A stretch of 64,000 nucleotides of DNA, taken from contig CAWBZB010000006.1 of assembly GCA_963793105.1 (NCBI GenBank), positions 306,358 to 370,357 of the forward strand. The letters run 5' to 3'. The stretch is from UBA10649 sp963793105 (GTDB taxonomy: Bacteria; Actinomycetota; Actinomycetes; S36-B12). The notes beneath the pieces are model-generated. The model saw nothing but the letters and a program-made list of their open reading frames with translations. It was not told where the DNA came from and ran no database searches. The translations under genes and the position numbers were made by a program. Every line of letters begins with the position of its first letter. Positions within the stretch are counted from its first letter, which is position 1. Positions 54,291 through 63,885 of the stretch are shown piece by piece.

Positions 54291-55654
54291 TTGCGCTCCT
54301 TCCCGTCTGCTCGGGCACCGCGTCGGCCGACCCCGACAGCTCGGCGATCACCGTCAGCGCCTCCCGAAGTCGTTCGCGGATGATCGCCGTGCGGGTCAGC
54401 GCCTCGTGCTCGGCCGCGATCGCCTCGTGCAGCAACTCCTCGAGCTCGGCGGCCTCCTCGGTCGCGACCTCCAGCCGCAGCTGTCGGACATGGTCGCGTC
54501 CGCGATCGGTCGCAGGGCCTCGGGGGGCTGGCGCCGCGATCGGCTCGGGCGCCGGCGGTGGCGGTGGCGCAGGCACAGTCGCGGGCGGTGCCGCGGGCAT
54601 CGGCTCGGCCTTGCGGACCGGTTCGGGCTCGGGTGCGGGCTCGGGAACCGGCACCGGCTCGGGCACCGCTTCGGGCACCGCTTCGGGCACCGGCTCGGGC
54701 GCCGGCTCAGGCTCGGGCACCGCTTCGGGCGCCGGCACCGGCTCGGGCTCGGGCGCCGCTTCGCGGACCGGCTCCGGAACCGGGGGCCGGACCGGGACCG
54801 GCGGCTCGCGGTCCACGGGCGCAGCCGGGCGGGACGTGATCGGGTTGCCGAAGGCCTCCGGGACGAGCAGTCGGTCGGTCGGGATCTCCGGCGTGCGTGC
54901 GTCGTCGATCCGGACGACGTCGACCTGGAGCAGCAGGCTGGCCAGCCGGACCGTCTCCGCCCGGGTGAAGCCGATTACCTCGGCGACCCCGTCGAGGGAG
55001 CGAGCACCGTCGATGGCCTCGATCATCGAAGCGAACTTCGGGACGAACAGGTTGTCGGGGATGGTGTTGCCGGTGCGCGTCAGGACGATCGACGCAGCCG
55101 AGCCCGTCGCGCCCATGCCCCGCCAGGCGTTGTCCAGCTTCTGCTGGCGGCCCTGGACGAGGCGGAGCAGCCGGGGAATCTCCTGGGGCAGCGAGCAGAA
55201 GCGCCGCCGTGGTCTCGCCGGCGCGCTCGTCGACCTTCACCTTGGGGTGGGCGATGACCGCGCCGAATGACGCCAGCAGGTACTCCTGATGGATGTTGAC
55301 CAGGTCCTCCACGGCCAGCCAGTCCTGCTGGACGGCCGCCACGCCCACCCGGGGATCGGGCCGGTGCGGGCCGAAGATCGCGCCGAGCTCCTTCCAGCGT
55401 GCGAGGTCGAGGGTGCCGTCGGCCAGGAGCCGGTCCATGATCACCGGCGCGTAGCCGTCGAGCTCCACCGCGTAGGCGCCGCCGTCGAACATGAAGATGC
55501 GCGCATTCGCCCCGTCGACACCCTTGACACCGATGTGGACTGCGCCGGTGAAGCCCTTGTCCCCCAAGCCCATCAGTCGCTTGCCCACGCCCTTGGAGGG
55601 CGCGACGGGATCGGTCTCGGCAGACTCTTCCCTGCGACCGAAGCTGATGGGCAT
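54274..55654 (-). CDS. PATAN/DUF4388-like protein with Pro-Glu repeats and coiled-coil tail, frame broken by one base
   Basis: The N-terminal about 120 residues (GFTGAVHIGVKGVDGANARIF.. GGAYAVELDGYAPVIMDRLL) resemble the PATAN/DUF4388 fold used in gliding and pilus-control systems. A winged-helix-like segment follows (MIEAIDGARSLDGVAEVIGF). Next come Val-Pro-Glu-Pro repeats (about residues 255-330) and a charged coiled coil (LEVATEEAAELEELLHEAIAAE). One extra base near 55200 separates GETTAA from CSLPQEIPRLL; corrected length 459. ATG 55654 has AAGGAG 5 nt upstream and a TAGGTT -10 at 55678-55683. The family match is by pattern only. Confidence 0.65.
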
Positions 55655-55734
55655 CGCCACTCCTTGGACTCCGGGTCAACCTACCGGAGCGTCGCCCACG
55701 AAACCGTGAACCCCGTGAGGTCGATCCGGCTCGA

Positions 55735-56952
55735 CTACGTGTCGAACCCGCCGGGCTCACGAGTGTGGCGTCGAGCCTCGTCAACCGACACCTCGCCGCG
55801 ATCCACGAGGTCGGCGAGATCCTGGTCCAGGGAGTGCGTCCCCGCCTCCGAACCAGCGGCCATCGCGGACGCGATGCGCTCCAGGTCCCCGTCGTGCACC
55901 GCCTTGCTCAGTTCGGCGTTCATGTGGAGCACGTCCGTGGCCGGCACCAGGCCCGACCCGTCGGAGCGCCGGCACAGCGCCTGGCAGACGACCGCGCGCA
56001 GGTGATCGGCCAGCTGCCGGCGCGCCCAGGGCCGCCGGTCGCGGGGGAAGCCCAGGACGACGCTCTCGATCACGGCCGTCGCCGTCCGCTCGCGCACGGC
56101 GCCGAAGACCAGGCGGCCGGAGGCTGCGACCGCAAGTGCCTCCGTGAGCACGTCGATATCGTCCACATCGTCGACGAGGACGATGTCCGCGTCCTGCCGG
56201 TCGGTCTCGCGCAGCGCGACCGCGCGGGCCAGCGCCTCGGGCCCGACGTCCCGCTGGCTGACCACGCCGCTGCCGTCGTCATGCACGAACTCGATCGGTC
56301 CCTCGATCGTCATGGCGTGCCCGGCCCGGGACTCCATCGCGGCCCGGAGCAGCGCCGCCATGGTGGTGGACCGACCCGAGCCGCTGGCCCCGCCCACCAG
56401 GACGAGCCCCGACGGGAGCGTCGCGAGCCCGCTGACGGAGGCAGGCAGGCCCAGGTCCGCCATACCCGGCACGTCCCAGGGGATGACGTGCAGGACGGCC
56501 GCGAGTCCGCGCGCGGTCGGAAACGCGTTGACCCGGAAGCGGGCCAGGCCGTCGACCGGACGCACGACGTTCAGAGTGAGCCCCCGGTCGATGCGCTCCC
56601 AGTGCTCGCCCTCGAGCAGGTAGCCCAGGCAGCGCCGCACGTCGTCGATGGCGAGCGGGGCGTGACCGCCGACCGCCTCGAGCCGTCCCGCACGGCGCAG
56701 CTGCGGCGGCAGGCCCGCCTGCAGGTGCAGATCCGAGGAGCCGGTGGCGACGACGAGCGCGAGCAGTTCGTCAGCGGCGAAGTGACGCAGCTCCGGCTGC
56801 CGGCTCCGGCTCCGGCTCCGGCTCGTCGGCTCCGGTGGAGCCAGCGGAATGGTCACGTCCGGCGGCTGCAGCGGCAGCGGCGTGCCCCGGTCGGGTTCGG
56901 CCACCCGGTCGCTCAGCGGCAGCCGGAACTCGCCCGGATCATCCGGTGGCAC
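55735..56952 (-). CDS. PilT-like protein with degenerate ATPase motifs
   Basis: Over about 350 residues this matches PilT retraction ATPases (FAADELLALVVATGSSDLHLQAG at the N-terminal domain, FRVNAFPTARG). The Walker A is GGASGSGRST: Arg194 replaces the invariant Lys (codon CGG, two changes from Lys). The Asp box EDPIE is EGPIE, Walker B DxxLVGE is DIVLVDD, and the His box (HTxxA) reads RERTA. ATP hydrolysis is therefore doubtful. An extra Pro/Arg/Ser-rich N-terminus (about 50 residues) is unusual. GTG 56952 overlaps the GspE-like gene by 14 bp, so the two proteins are made together. Confidence 0.82.
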   Translation of the reverse strand: MPPDDPGEFRLPLSDRVAEPDRGTPLPLQPPDVTIPLAPPEPTSRSRSRSRQPELRHFAADELLALVVATGSSDLHLQAGLPPQLRRAGRLEAVGGHAPLAIDDVRRCLGYLLEGEHWERIDRGLTLNVVRPVDGLARFRVNAFPTARGLAAVLHVIPWDVPGMADLGLPASVSGLATLPSGLVLVGGASGSGRSTTMAALLRAAMESRAGHAMTIEGPIEFVHDDGSGVVSQRDVGPEALARAVALRETDRQDADIVLVDDVDDIDVLTEALAVAASGRLVFGAVRERTATAVIESVVLGFPRDRRPWARRQLADHLRAVVCQALCRRSDGSGLVPATDVLHMNAELSKAVHDGDLERIASAMAAGSEAGTHSLDQDLADLVDRGEVSVDEARRHTREPGGFDT

Positions 56953-58591
56953 GCAGTACCTCCTCCACGGACGTGAGGCCCTGGCCCACCTTGAGCCAGC
57001 CGTCCTCGCGCAGCGTCCTCATGCCCGACCTCTTCGTGATCGCTCGGATCTCGTCGGCGCCGGCACCCCGCATGATCGCGTTGCCCAGCTCCGAGGTCAT
57101 CGGCATGATCTCCTGCAGCGCCATCCTGCCGTGGTACCCGCTGTCGGCGCAGTCCGAACACCCGATGGGCTCGAAGCAGGCGGCCTGGGCCCAGTGCGGG
57201 ACCGTGTCACCGCTGGGCGGGCCGACCGGAGCGTCGATCGGGCGCCGGCAGGAGCGGCACAGGCGCCGCACGAGGCGCTGGCTGATGACGCACTTCAGCG
57301 CAGCCCGGACGAGGAACGGCTCGACGCCCATGCCCACCAGCCGGCCTACCACCGCGGCGGCATCATCGGTCGGGACGGTGGCGAACACCAGCGAGCGTTC
57401 GAGCGCGAAGTCGATCACCAGGCGGATGGTGTCTGCGTCCTTGACGTCGGCGACCAGGAGCACGTCGGGGTCCGCGTCGCGCACGGACTCCAGCGCCTCG
57501 GGGTACCCGAAGCCGCCCCTCTCATCGATGCGCACCTGCGTCGCGCCAGGGATCCGGTGCTCGACATGGCCTTCGACGGTGACGACGCTGATCTGCGGCC
57601 GCGAGACCTCCGCGAGCGTCGAGTACAGCAGGGTGGTGCGCCCCGAGGCCGGTGGACCGCTCACGACGACCAGGCCGTCGCGGCGGTCGATGGACCCCCG
57701 CCAGAGCGAGAGGGCGTCGTCGCTGAAACCGAGCTCCCCCAGGTCCATCGGGCCGGTGTCGGGGGCCTGGAGGTGGATCACGATCTCCTCGCCGATGACG
57801 GTGGGCAGCGTGCTGGCACGCAGGGTGATGGACCCGCCGTCGACGCGGAAGCGGAACTTGCCCTGCTGAGGCCGGCTGTGCTCCGCCGGATCGAGGCCCG
57901 CGAGCTTCTTCACGCGGTACACGACGGCAGGGTGGATAGCCCTCGGGGCATCCTTCGCGTCGACCAGCCGACCGTCGAGCCGCACGCGGATCCGGACGGC
58001 CGTGCCGATGGCCTGCACGTGCAGGTCGGATGCGCCGCGCGCGATCGCGTCCTTGAGCAGGGCGTCGACGAATTCGCGTGACGGGGCCAGCGCGGACGGA
58101 TCGAGCGCGTCGAGCACGACGGCCGCAGCATCGTCCTCCGCCGAAGGAAGGGTGACGTCCTCCTCCGGGTACTCGGCCGCGATCCGCTGGCGGATCTCGG
58201 ACTTCAGGGCGCACATGAAGCGGATCTGGTGGCGGGTGATGACCCGCAGGTCCTGGATGACCGTCTGGTTGTGGGCCGTCTGCGGATCGGACACGACGAC
58301 GAGCACGCCGTCGGCGAGCGCCACCGGCAGCACCTGGTACAGGCGCGCCTGGTCACCGGTGAGCATGGCCGCGGCGTCGAGGTCGACGTCGAGATCGAGG
58401 ACGTCGACGAACTCCAGTCCGGCGGCCTCCACGGTGAACCGCACGACATCCCGCTTGGCCACCGCGCCCTGCTCGACGAGCACGCTGAGCACCGGTTCGC
58501 CCATGGTGCGGGCCATGGACTGCGCCGCGGAGAGCTGATCGGAGGTGATGAAGCCCTGCTCCAGGAGGAGCTGCGTGACGGAGGCGCTCAT
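56939..58591 (-). CDS. GspE/PilB-like protein with degenerate ATPase motifs
   Basis: The 550-residue protein has an MshEN-like N-terminal domain (LLLEQGFITSDQLSAAQSMAR..VEAAGLEFVDV), the GspE N2 domain (SDLHVQAIGTAVRIRVRLDGR) and the ATPase core. The core retains the C-terminal zinc tetracysteine (CRSC near 445, CSDC near 478) and GYHGRMALQEIM. However, Walker A is GPPASGRTT with Arg318 for Lys (codon CGC), the Asp box is EGHVE, Walker B is LLVADVKD with no catalytic Glu, and the His box LHTND is VPTDD. The fold is kept but the motor residues are lost, as in the PilT-like partner. A TATCCT -10 lies upstream. Confidence 0.85.
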   Translation of the reverse strand: MSASVTQLLLEQGFITSDQLSAAQSMARTMGEPVLSVLVEQGAVAKRDVVRFTVEAAGLEFVDVLDLDVDLDAAAMLTGDQARLYQVLPVALADGVLVVVSDPQTAHNQTVIQDLRVITRHQIRFMCALKSEIRQRIAAEYPEEDVTLPSAEDDAAAVVLDALDPSALAPSREFVDALLKDAIARGASDLHVQAIGTAVRIRVRLDGRLVDAKDAPRAIHPAVVYRVKKLAGLDPAEHSRPQQGKFRFRVDGGSITLRASTLPTVIGEEIVIHLQAPDTGPMDLGELGFSDDALSLWRGSIDRRDGLVVVSGPPASGRTTLLYSTLAEVSRPQISVVTVEGHVEHRIPGATQVRIDERGGFGYPEALESVRDADPDVLLVADVKDADTIRLVIDFALERSLVFATVPTDDAAAVVGRLVGMGVEPFLVRAALKCVISQRLVRRLCRSCRRPIDAPVGPPSGDTVPHWAQAACFEPIGCSDCADSGYHGRMALQEIMPMTSELGNAIMRGAGADEIRAITKRSGMRTLREDGWLKVGQGLTSVEEVLRATG

Positions 58592-58643
58592 CCGGCATCA
58601 CCCTTCCGCCCGCCACCGCGCCCTCGGACGCGCTTCCGGTCGC

Positions 58644-58649
58644 AGGATA
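58644..58649 (-). promoter_or_regulatory. -10 box of the gspE-like/pilT-like pair
   Basis: TATCCT (minus strand) predicts transcription from about 58637, giving a leader of about 46 nt before ATG 58591. Together with separate -10-like boxes before the PATAN-like and TadZ-like genes, it suggests several promoters in the cluster. Confidence 0.45.
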
Positions 58650-58698
58650 GGCCCGGCTGACCCGGGATCGCCGGTCGGACGGGATCGCGGGCCTGGGC

Positions 58699-59496
58699 TC
58701 AGACGGCGGTGAACGTCTTGCGCAGGCGGGAGCCGTCCGCCTCTCCGAGCGCTCCGGCGAGCGTCTCGCGCACGACCTCGACCGCAGCCAGGAAGTCAGG
58801 CGGCAGCGCCGGCAGGCTCGCGACCGCACGCGTGGCCAGCTCCCATCGGGAGATCACCGTCAGCAACGCCTCGTCGCCGACCGCGATCGCCGACTCGATC
58901 AGGTAGGCGTCCAGGGATCGGAAGTCACTGTCGTAGCCCGCTTGGATCGCACCCGCGGTGTCGCCGTGGACGCGACGCGACTGGGCCTCCAGCATGAAGG
59001 CGGCGGCCTCGCGACGGCGATGCTCGATGAACTCGCTGGCCGACACCCCGAGAAGTCGGGCCTCGACGGCCGCCTGGACCTCGGCCTCGGTGAACGCGGG
59101 AACGGTCTCCAGATAGGAGACATCGGACCAGCGGGCCGCGATGTCGGCCGCGAGGGCAGCGTCGAACGCACCCTGGACGCGGGCGCGCGCCGCGCGGATC
59201 AGGTGCTCGGCCGTCCCGGGCTTCCGCTTGCGCGCCTCCGCGTCGAAATCCGCGAGGGCCAGCACGACGATGTCCGCCACTTGGTAGAACTGCCGCAGCG
59301 GGTTGCTGGACGCGATGAGGATCCGCTCCCAGATCACTGCCTGAACGATGGCGATGTCCGCCCCCCAGGCGCATGCCACCGCGCCGATCGAGTCGCCCCT
59401 GCGGGCCCGGGCGTGGGCGCTTCGGTCGAGGACTTCGGCGTTCGCGAGGCACTGGCTGTAGAACTCCTCAGCCGTGCCCTTCTCGACCCCCAGCAC
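58699..59496 (-). CDS. alpha-helical hypothetical protein, first gene of the GspE/PilT-like cluster
   Basis: I do not recognise this protein. It has 265 residues from GTG 59496, chosen because GGAGG lies 5 nt upstream; a TATCCT box at about 59565 fits its promoter. It is almost entirely helical and charged, with no membrane segment or signal peptide (AEEFYSQCLANAEVLDRSAHARARRG.. ADIVVLALADFDAEARKRKPG.. REAAAFMLEAQSRRVHGD). The pattern resembles a helical-repeat scaffold, but I see no clear repeat. It lies upstream of the gspE-like gene on the same strand. Confidence 0.72.
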   Translation of the reverse strand: MLGVEKGTAEEFYSQCLANAEVLDRSAHARARRGDSIGAVACAWGADIAIVQAVIWERILIASSNPLRQFYQVADIVVLALADFDAEARKRKPGTAEHLIRAARARVQGAFDAALAADIAARWSDVSYLETVPAFTEAEVQAAVEARLLGVSASEFIEHRRREAAAFMLEAQSRRVHGDTAGAIQAGYDSDFRSLDAYLIESAIAVGDEALLTVISRWELATRAVASLPALPPDFLAAVEVVRETLAGALGEADGSRLRKTFTAV

Positions 59497-59621
59497 CGCA
59501 GCCTCCGTTCGCGCGCATCGTGATCCGACCGGCGTCACTGCCGCGGTCGGCTTCCTGCCTCAGGATAGTCCCGCGCTCGGGCCGACATCGGGCGTCCGCC
59601 GACACCCGCCGGCAGGCGCAG

Positions 59622-61149
59622 TCAGGCGTTCGCGGGCTTCTTCGGCTTCTTCGGCTTGCTTCGGCTTGTCCGGCTTCTTCGCCTTCTTGCCCTTCCCCGG
59701 CTTGTCCAGGGAGCCGGCCTTGGCGATGACCTTCTCGCCGTACGCCGGAACCACCCGGCGGACGCCGAGGAAGTTGGCCACGTCGGTGCCGGTGAACGGC
59801 ACCACGTGCGCCACGTCGCCGCAGGAGTTCGTGTGCGCCATCAGCGGCACTCCCCCGGGCTTCGCCGGGCCGAGGTACATCACCACGTGACGGTAGGGAC
59901 ACACCTCGCCCGCGGGGCAGGTGTCGTACAGGACGAGGTCGCCCGGGCGCATGGCCTTCGGGGGGATGATGGCGTAGTGCGGGTCGAGGGCGGCGCCGTC
60001 CCACGGCACCATGTTCCGGGTCGAGGGCGCCCAGCCCTTGCCGGCGGTCTTGAGCCCGGCCCCTTCCGCATACGCACGGGAGACGTACGACGAGCAGTCG
60101 TAGCGCCACGCCTCGAGGCGGCCGATTCCCTGGCAGGCGTAGGGGGCGCCGAGTCGGACCAGCGCCCACTTGATCGCGAAGGCGGCCTGCGGGCTCGCCG
60201 CCGTCTTCACGGCCAGGGCGCACAGCTGCTTGACCTTCACGTCCGCGGGGACGGTGCCCTCGAGGACCGCCTTCGGGCAGCCGTTGTTGCCCACCACGGT
60301 CTGCGGCGCGGCAGCGGCGATCAGCTTCTTGAGCTCCTTCTTGTCCCTGGCCAGCTGGGCCTTCGTCTTCTTCAGCGTCTTGCCCACGGTGTCGAGGCGT
60401 TTCCGGTCCTCGTCGGCCCTGATCATGGCCGACGCGGCCGCAGACTGCGCCGCGACATTCGCCGTGGCGGCGAAGTCGAAGTCGGCCGACTCGGTACCGG
60501 TCGCCGAGCGCAGGTAGACGATCGAGTCGATCGTCCGGAGGACGTCGTCCGGCTGGCTCCCCATCACGCCCAGCACCACGTCGACGTCGGTGGTCCCGGT
60601 GATGTACATGTCCTTGACCGCCACGTCGAACTGGTCGGCGGCCTCGACGAGGGCGAAGTCGGCACGGTTGCGCACGCGCAGCATCATCGCCAGGTCACTG
60701 TTGGTCGAGGTGAGCACCTGCCGCGCCGCGACCAGGTCCTCCGTCAGCGAGCGGACCTTCAGCTTGCCGCGCTCCACCTTCTTCCACAGCCGCGTGTAGT
60801 TGTCGACGAAGTCGGGGTCCACCGGGGGTGCCGCGTCGGCGTACGGGCGCGATCCGCCATCGGCGCCGGGGGCGCGGTCGCCGGGCTTCTGCCCGGGGAG
60901 GTTGCCGCCCCCCGCCTGCTGCGGCTTGGCCGACTCGGCCGGCTTCCCGTCGCCCACGCCGTCCGACTGCGGTTGCACGCCGCCGCCCTGCTGCGTCGGC
61001 CCCGACGGGTCGTCGTCGGCCGAGGCCGGGCTCACGGATGTGCCGGAGAACCCGAGGAGGCCCACGACGAGCACGGCCGCAAGGGCAAACGGCGTAGACC
61101 GCCCACCCCGCGGCCGCCTGGCCGAGGATCTGAGTGACACATCACGCAT
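59622..61149 (-). CDS. secreted NlpC/P60-like cell-wall hydrolase with coiled coil, frame broken near the 3' end
   Basis: A signal peptide (SARRPRGG, then FALAAVLVVGLLGFSGTSV and cleavage after ASA) leads into a Gly/Pro-rich linker. A long coiled coil follows (VERGKLKVRSLTEDLVAARQ and DEDRKRLDTVGKTLKKTKAQL). A C-terminal papain-like NlpC/P60 domain has RYDCSSYVSRAYAEG (Cys nucleophile), RPGDLVLYDT and YRHVVMYLG (His). It resembles RipA-type peptidoglycan endopeptidases. One extra base at 59658 disrupts a Lys-Pro tail (KKPKKPKKPANA) that would end at 59622 with 508 codons. ATG 61149 overlaps a CATAAT box; a GTG three codons later may be the leaderless start. Confidence 0.85.
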
Positions 61150-61524
61150 TATGACCGCGCCGGACGCTCGTGCTCGCATCGACATCCGGGTATCCACCTT
61201 GATCCTGTCCCGCACGCTCGGTCCAAGTGGACGGGCCGGGATGCTCGGGGGAAGAAATCCGCGACCCGTCCACCTGCCAGGAGCTTTCGCTCGGACACGA
61301 ATGTCGGGCCTTGATGGACTCGCCCCTCAGCAGTCCATCGGTGCTGGTGATTGCTCACTTCGCGGCCCGACACCCTCAGGGTAGGTGCGAGGTGCGGCGA
61401 TGGCGGCACGCGTTGCGGGATATAGACGGGTATACCTCAATCAGCGTCGTCGAGCCCGCGTTGCCCTAGGCTCGCGATGGATACCAGCGCTCGTCAGACG
61501 GCATGGCGACGACAGGAGGATGCG
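61150..61524. other. divergent regulatory spacer between the NlpC/P60 and LuxR genes
   Basis: I see no gene here. It holds an 8-bp inverted repeat with an 11-base loop (GATGGACT 61313-61320, AGTCCATC 61332-61339), a perfect GGTATACC palindrome (61429-61436), and a -10-like TAGGCT (61467-61472) directed at the LuxR gene. The palindromes are plausible regulator sites. A CATAAT box serves the hydrolase gene on the other strand. Confidence 0.5.
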
Positions 61525-62302
61525 ATGGAGGTCGACCGGACGACCGCCCTGTGCTACTTCATGCGGTTCCTTGCCGGCAACCCGGACGGTGACGCCGCTG
61601 CTCGCGCGCTCGTCCTCGGCGCCCTGGCCCCGGTCGGCGGCCTGGCCGCCAGCATCTACGCGCACGACCGTGAGTCCACCCTGGAACTGGTCGGCAACTA
61701 CGGCTTCGACGACAACATGATGAGCGGCTATCGAGTGGTGCCGGTGACCATGCCGATGCCGATGTGCGAGGCGTTCGTCTCGCTGAACGCGGTCGTCGTG
61801 CCGGCCGGGGAACTCGTCAGCCGCTACCCGATCCTGGCGGCCGAGCCTTCGCTGGCCGACGGCAGCGCGCTCAACGACGGCAAGGGGTCGCTCGCCTACG
61901 TGCCGGTCCTGAACTCTGGGGTGCCGATCGGGGCGATCTCCATCCTGCAGTCCGAGCCGGTTGAGTGGCTCCCCGCGGACTGGCAGTACGTGGACGGCGT
62001 GGCCGCGGCCGTGTCGATGTGGCTGAACAACCAGCGCGAGATCCTCGTCGACCGCTGGCGGCGCACCGCGCCCTCGCCGCAGCGCGAGGTCCGGATCTCG
62101 CGAGCGGCAGCGCGAGATCCTCGAGCTCATCGGCCTGGACCGCACCAACGGCGAGATCGCCAAGAGCCTGGGCTACTCGGTGCCGACGATCAAGAAGGAC
62201 CTGCAGCACCTGATGAAGCTGCTGGGGACGCACGACCGCCGCGCGACGGCGGGTCGGGCCCGCGAGATCGGCCTGCTGCCGGAGCGCCGCGGCCGCGAGT
62301 AG
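61525..62302 (+). CDS. GAF-like/LuxR-type transcription regulator, frame broken by one base
   Basis: The N-terminal about 170 residues (ALVLGALAPVGGLAASIYAHD.. GSLAYVPVLNSGVPIGAISIL) resemble a GAF sensor domain. The C-terminal LuxR-type helix-turn-helix reads SERQREILELIGLDRTNGEIAKSLGYSVPTIKKDL but is in a different frame. Removing one extra base at 62099-62102 joins them into 258 residues. ATG 61525 is chosen because AGGAGG lies 5 nt upstream; ATG 61477 lies too close to the -10 box. It may regulate the neighbouring hydrolase or pilus-like cluster; no evidence beyond proximity. Confidence 0.8.
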
Positions 62303-62337
62303 CCGCCCCACCCGCCGCTCGCCGCCTCGCCACCCAG

Positions 62338-62516
62338 CCCGTTTCTCCCGCTTAGCGGGACAGCCGGTCATCTGTGCGCTCCGCAAGCGGGACAAGCGGG
62401 CATTCGCGTCCCTTTTGTCCTGGTCCCACGACCATTTGTCCCACAGCGTGGCGTCTGAGGCGGCTACGAGCCGTCGGCCGACACGGCCGGTTGTCCCGCT
62501 AAGCGGGAGAAACGGG
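62338..62516. mobile_element. 179-bp element with 30-bp terminal inverted repeats (MITE-like)
   Basis: The left end (62338-62367) begins CCCGTTTCTCCCGCTTAGCG and the right end (62487-62516) is its reverse complement with one mismatch in 30. Each end contains an inner palindrome TCCCGCT-T-AGCGGGA. The interior has no reading frame of note but repeats the word GTCCC/GGGAC several times. No target duplication is visible. It lies between the convergent LuxR and clpX genes, so it may also act as a bidirectional terminator. Confidence 0.7.
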
Positions 62517-62589
62517 GGCGCGTGGTGGTGCAGGCGCGCCTGGAGACTGCGTGTGGTGCAGGGAGCGCGCGCGTGCGAGTGCGGTGGGG

Positions 62590-63885
<1,296 letters not shown>

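Noticed and set aside
55735..58591. functional type IV pilus assembly and retraction ATPases
   Set aside because: Walker A Lys, Walker B Glu and the His box are missing in both, and no pilin, platform or prepilin peptidase gene is adjacent.
62338..62516. inverted repeat at 62338-62516 as a simple rho-independent terminator
   Set aside because: Arms are 119 bp apart and 30 bp long with no T-tract; the structure fits a miniature element better, although termination could be a side effect.
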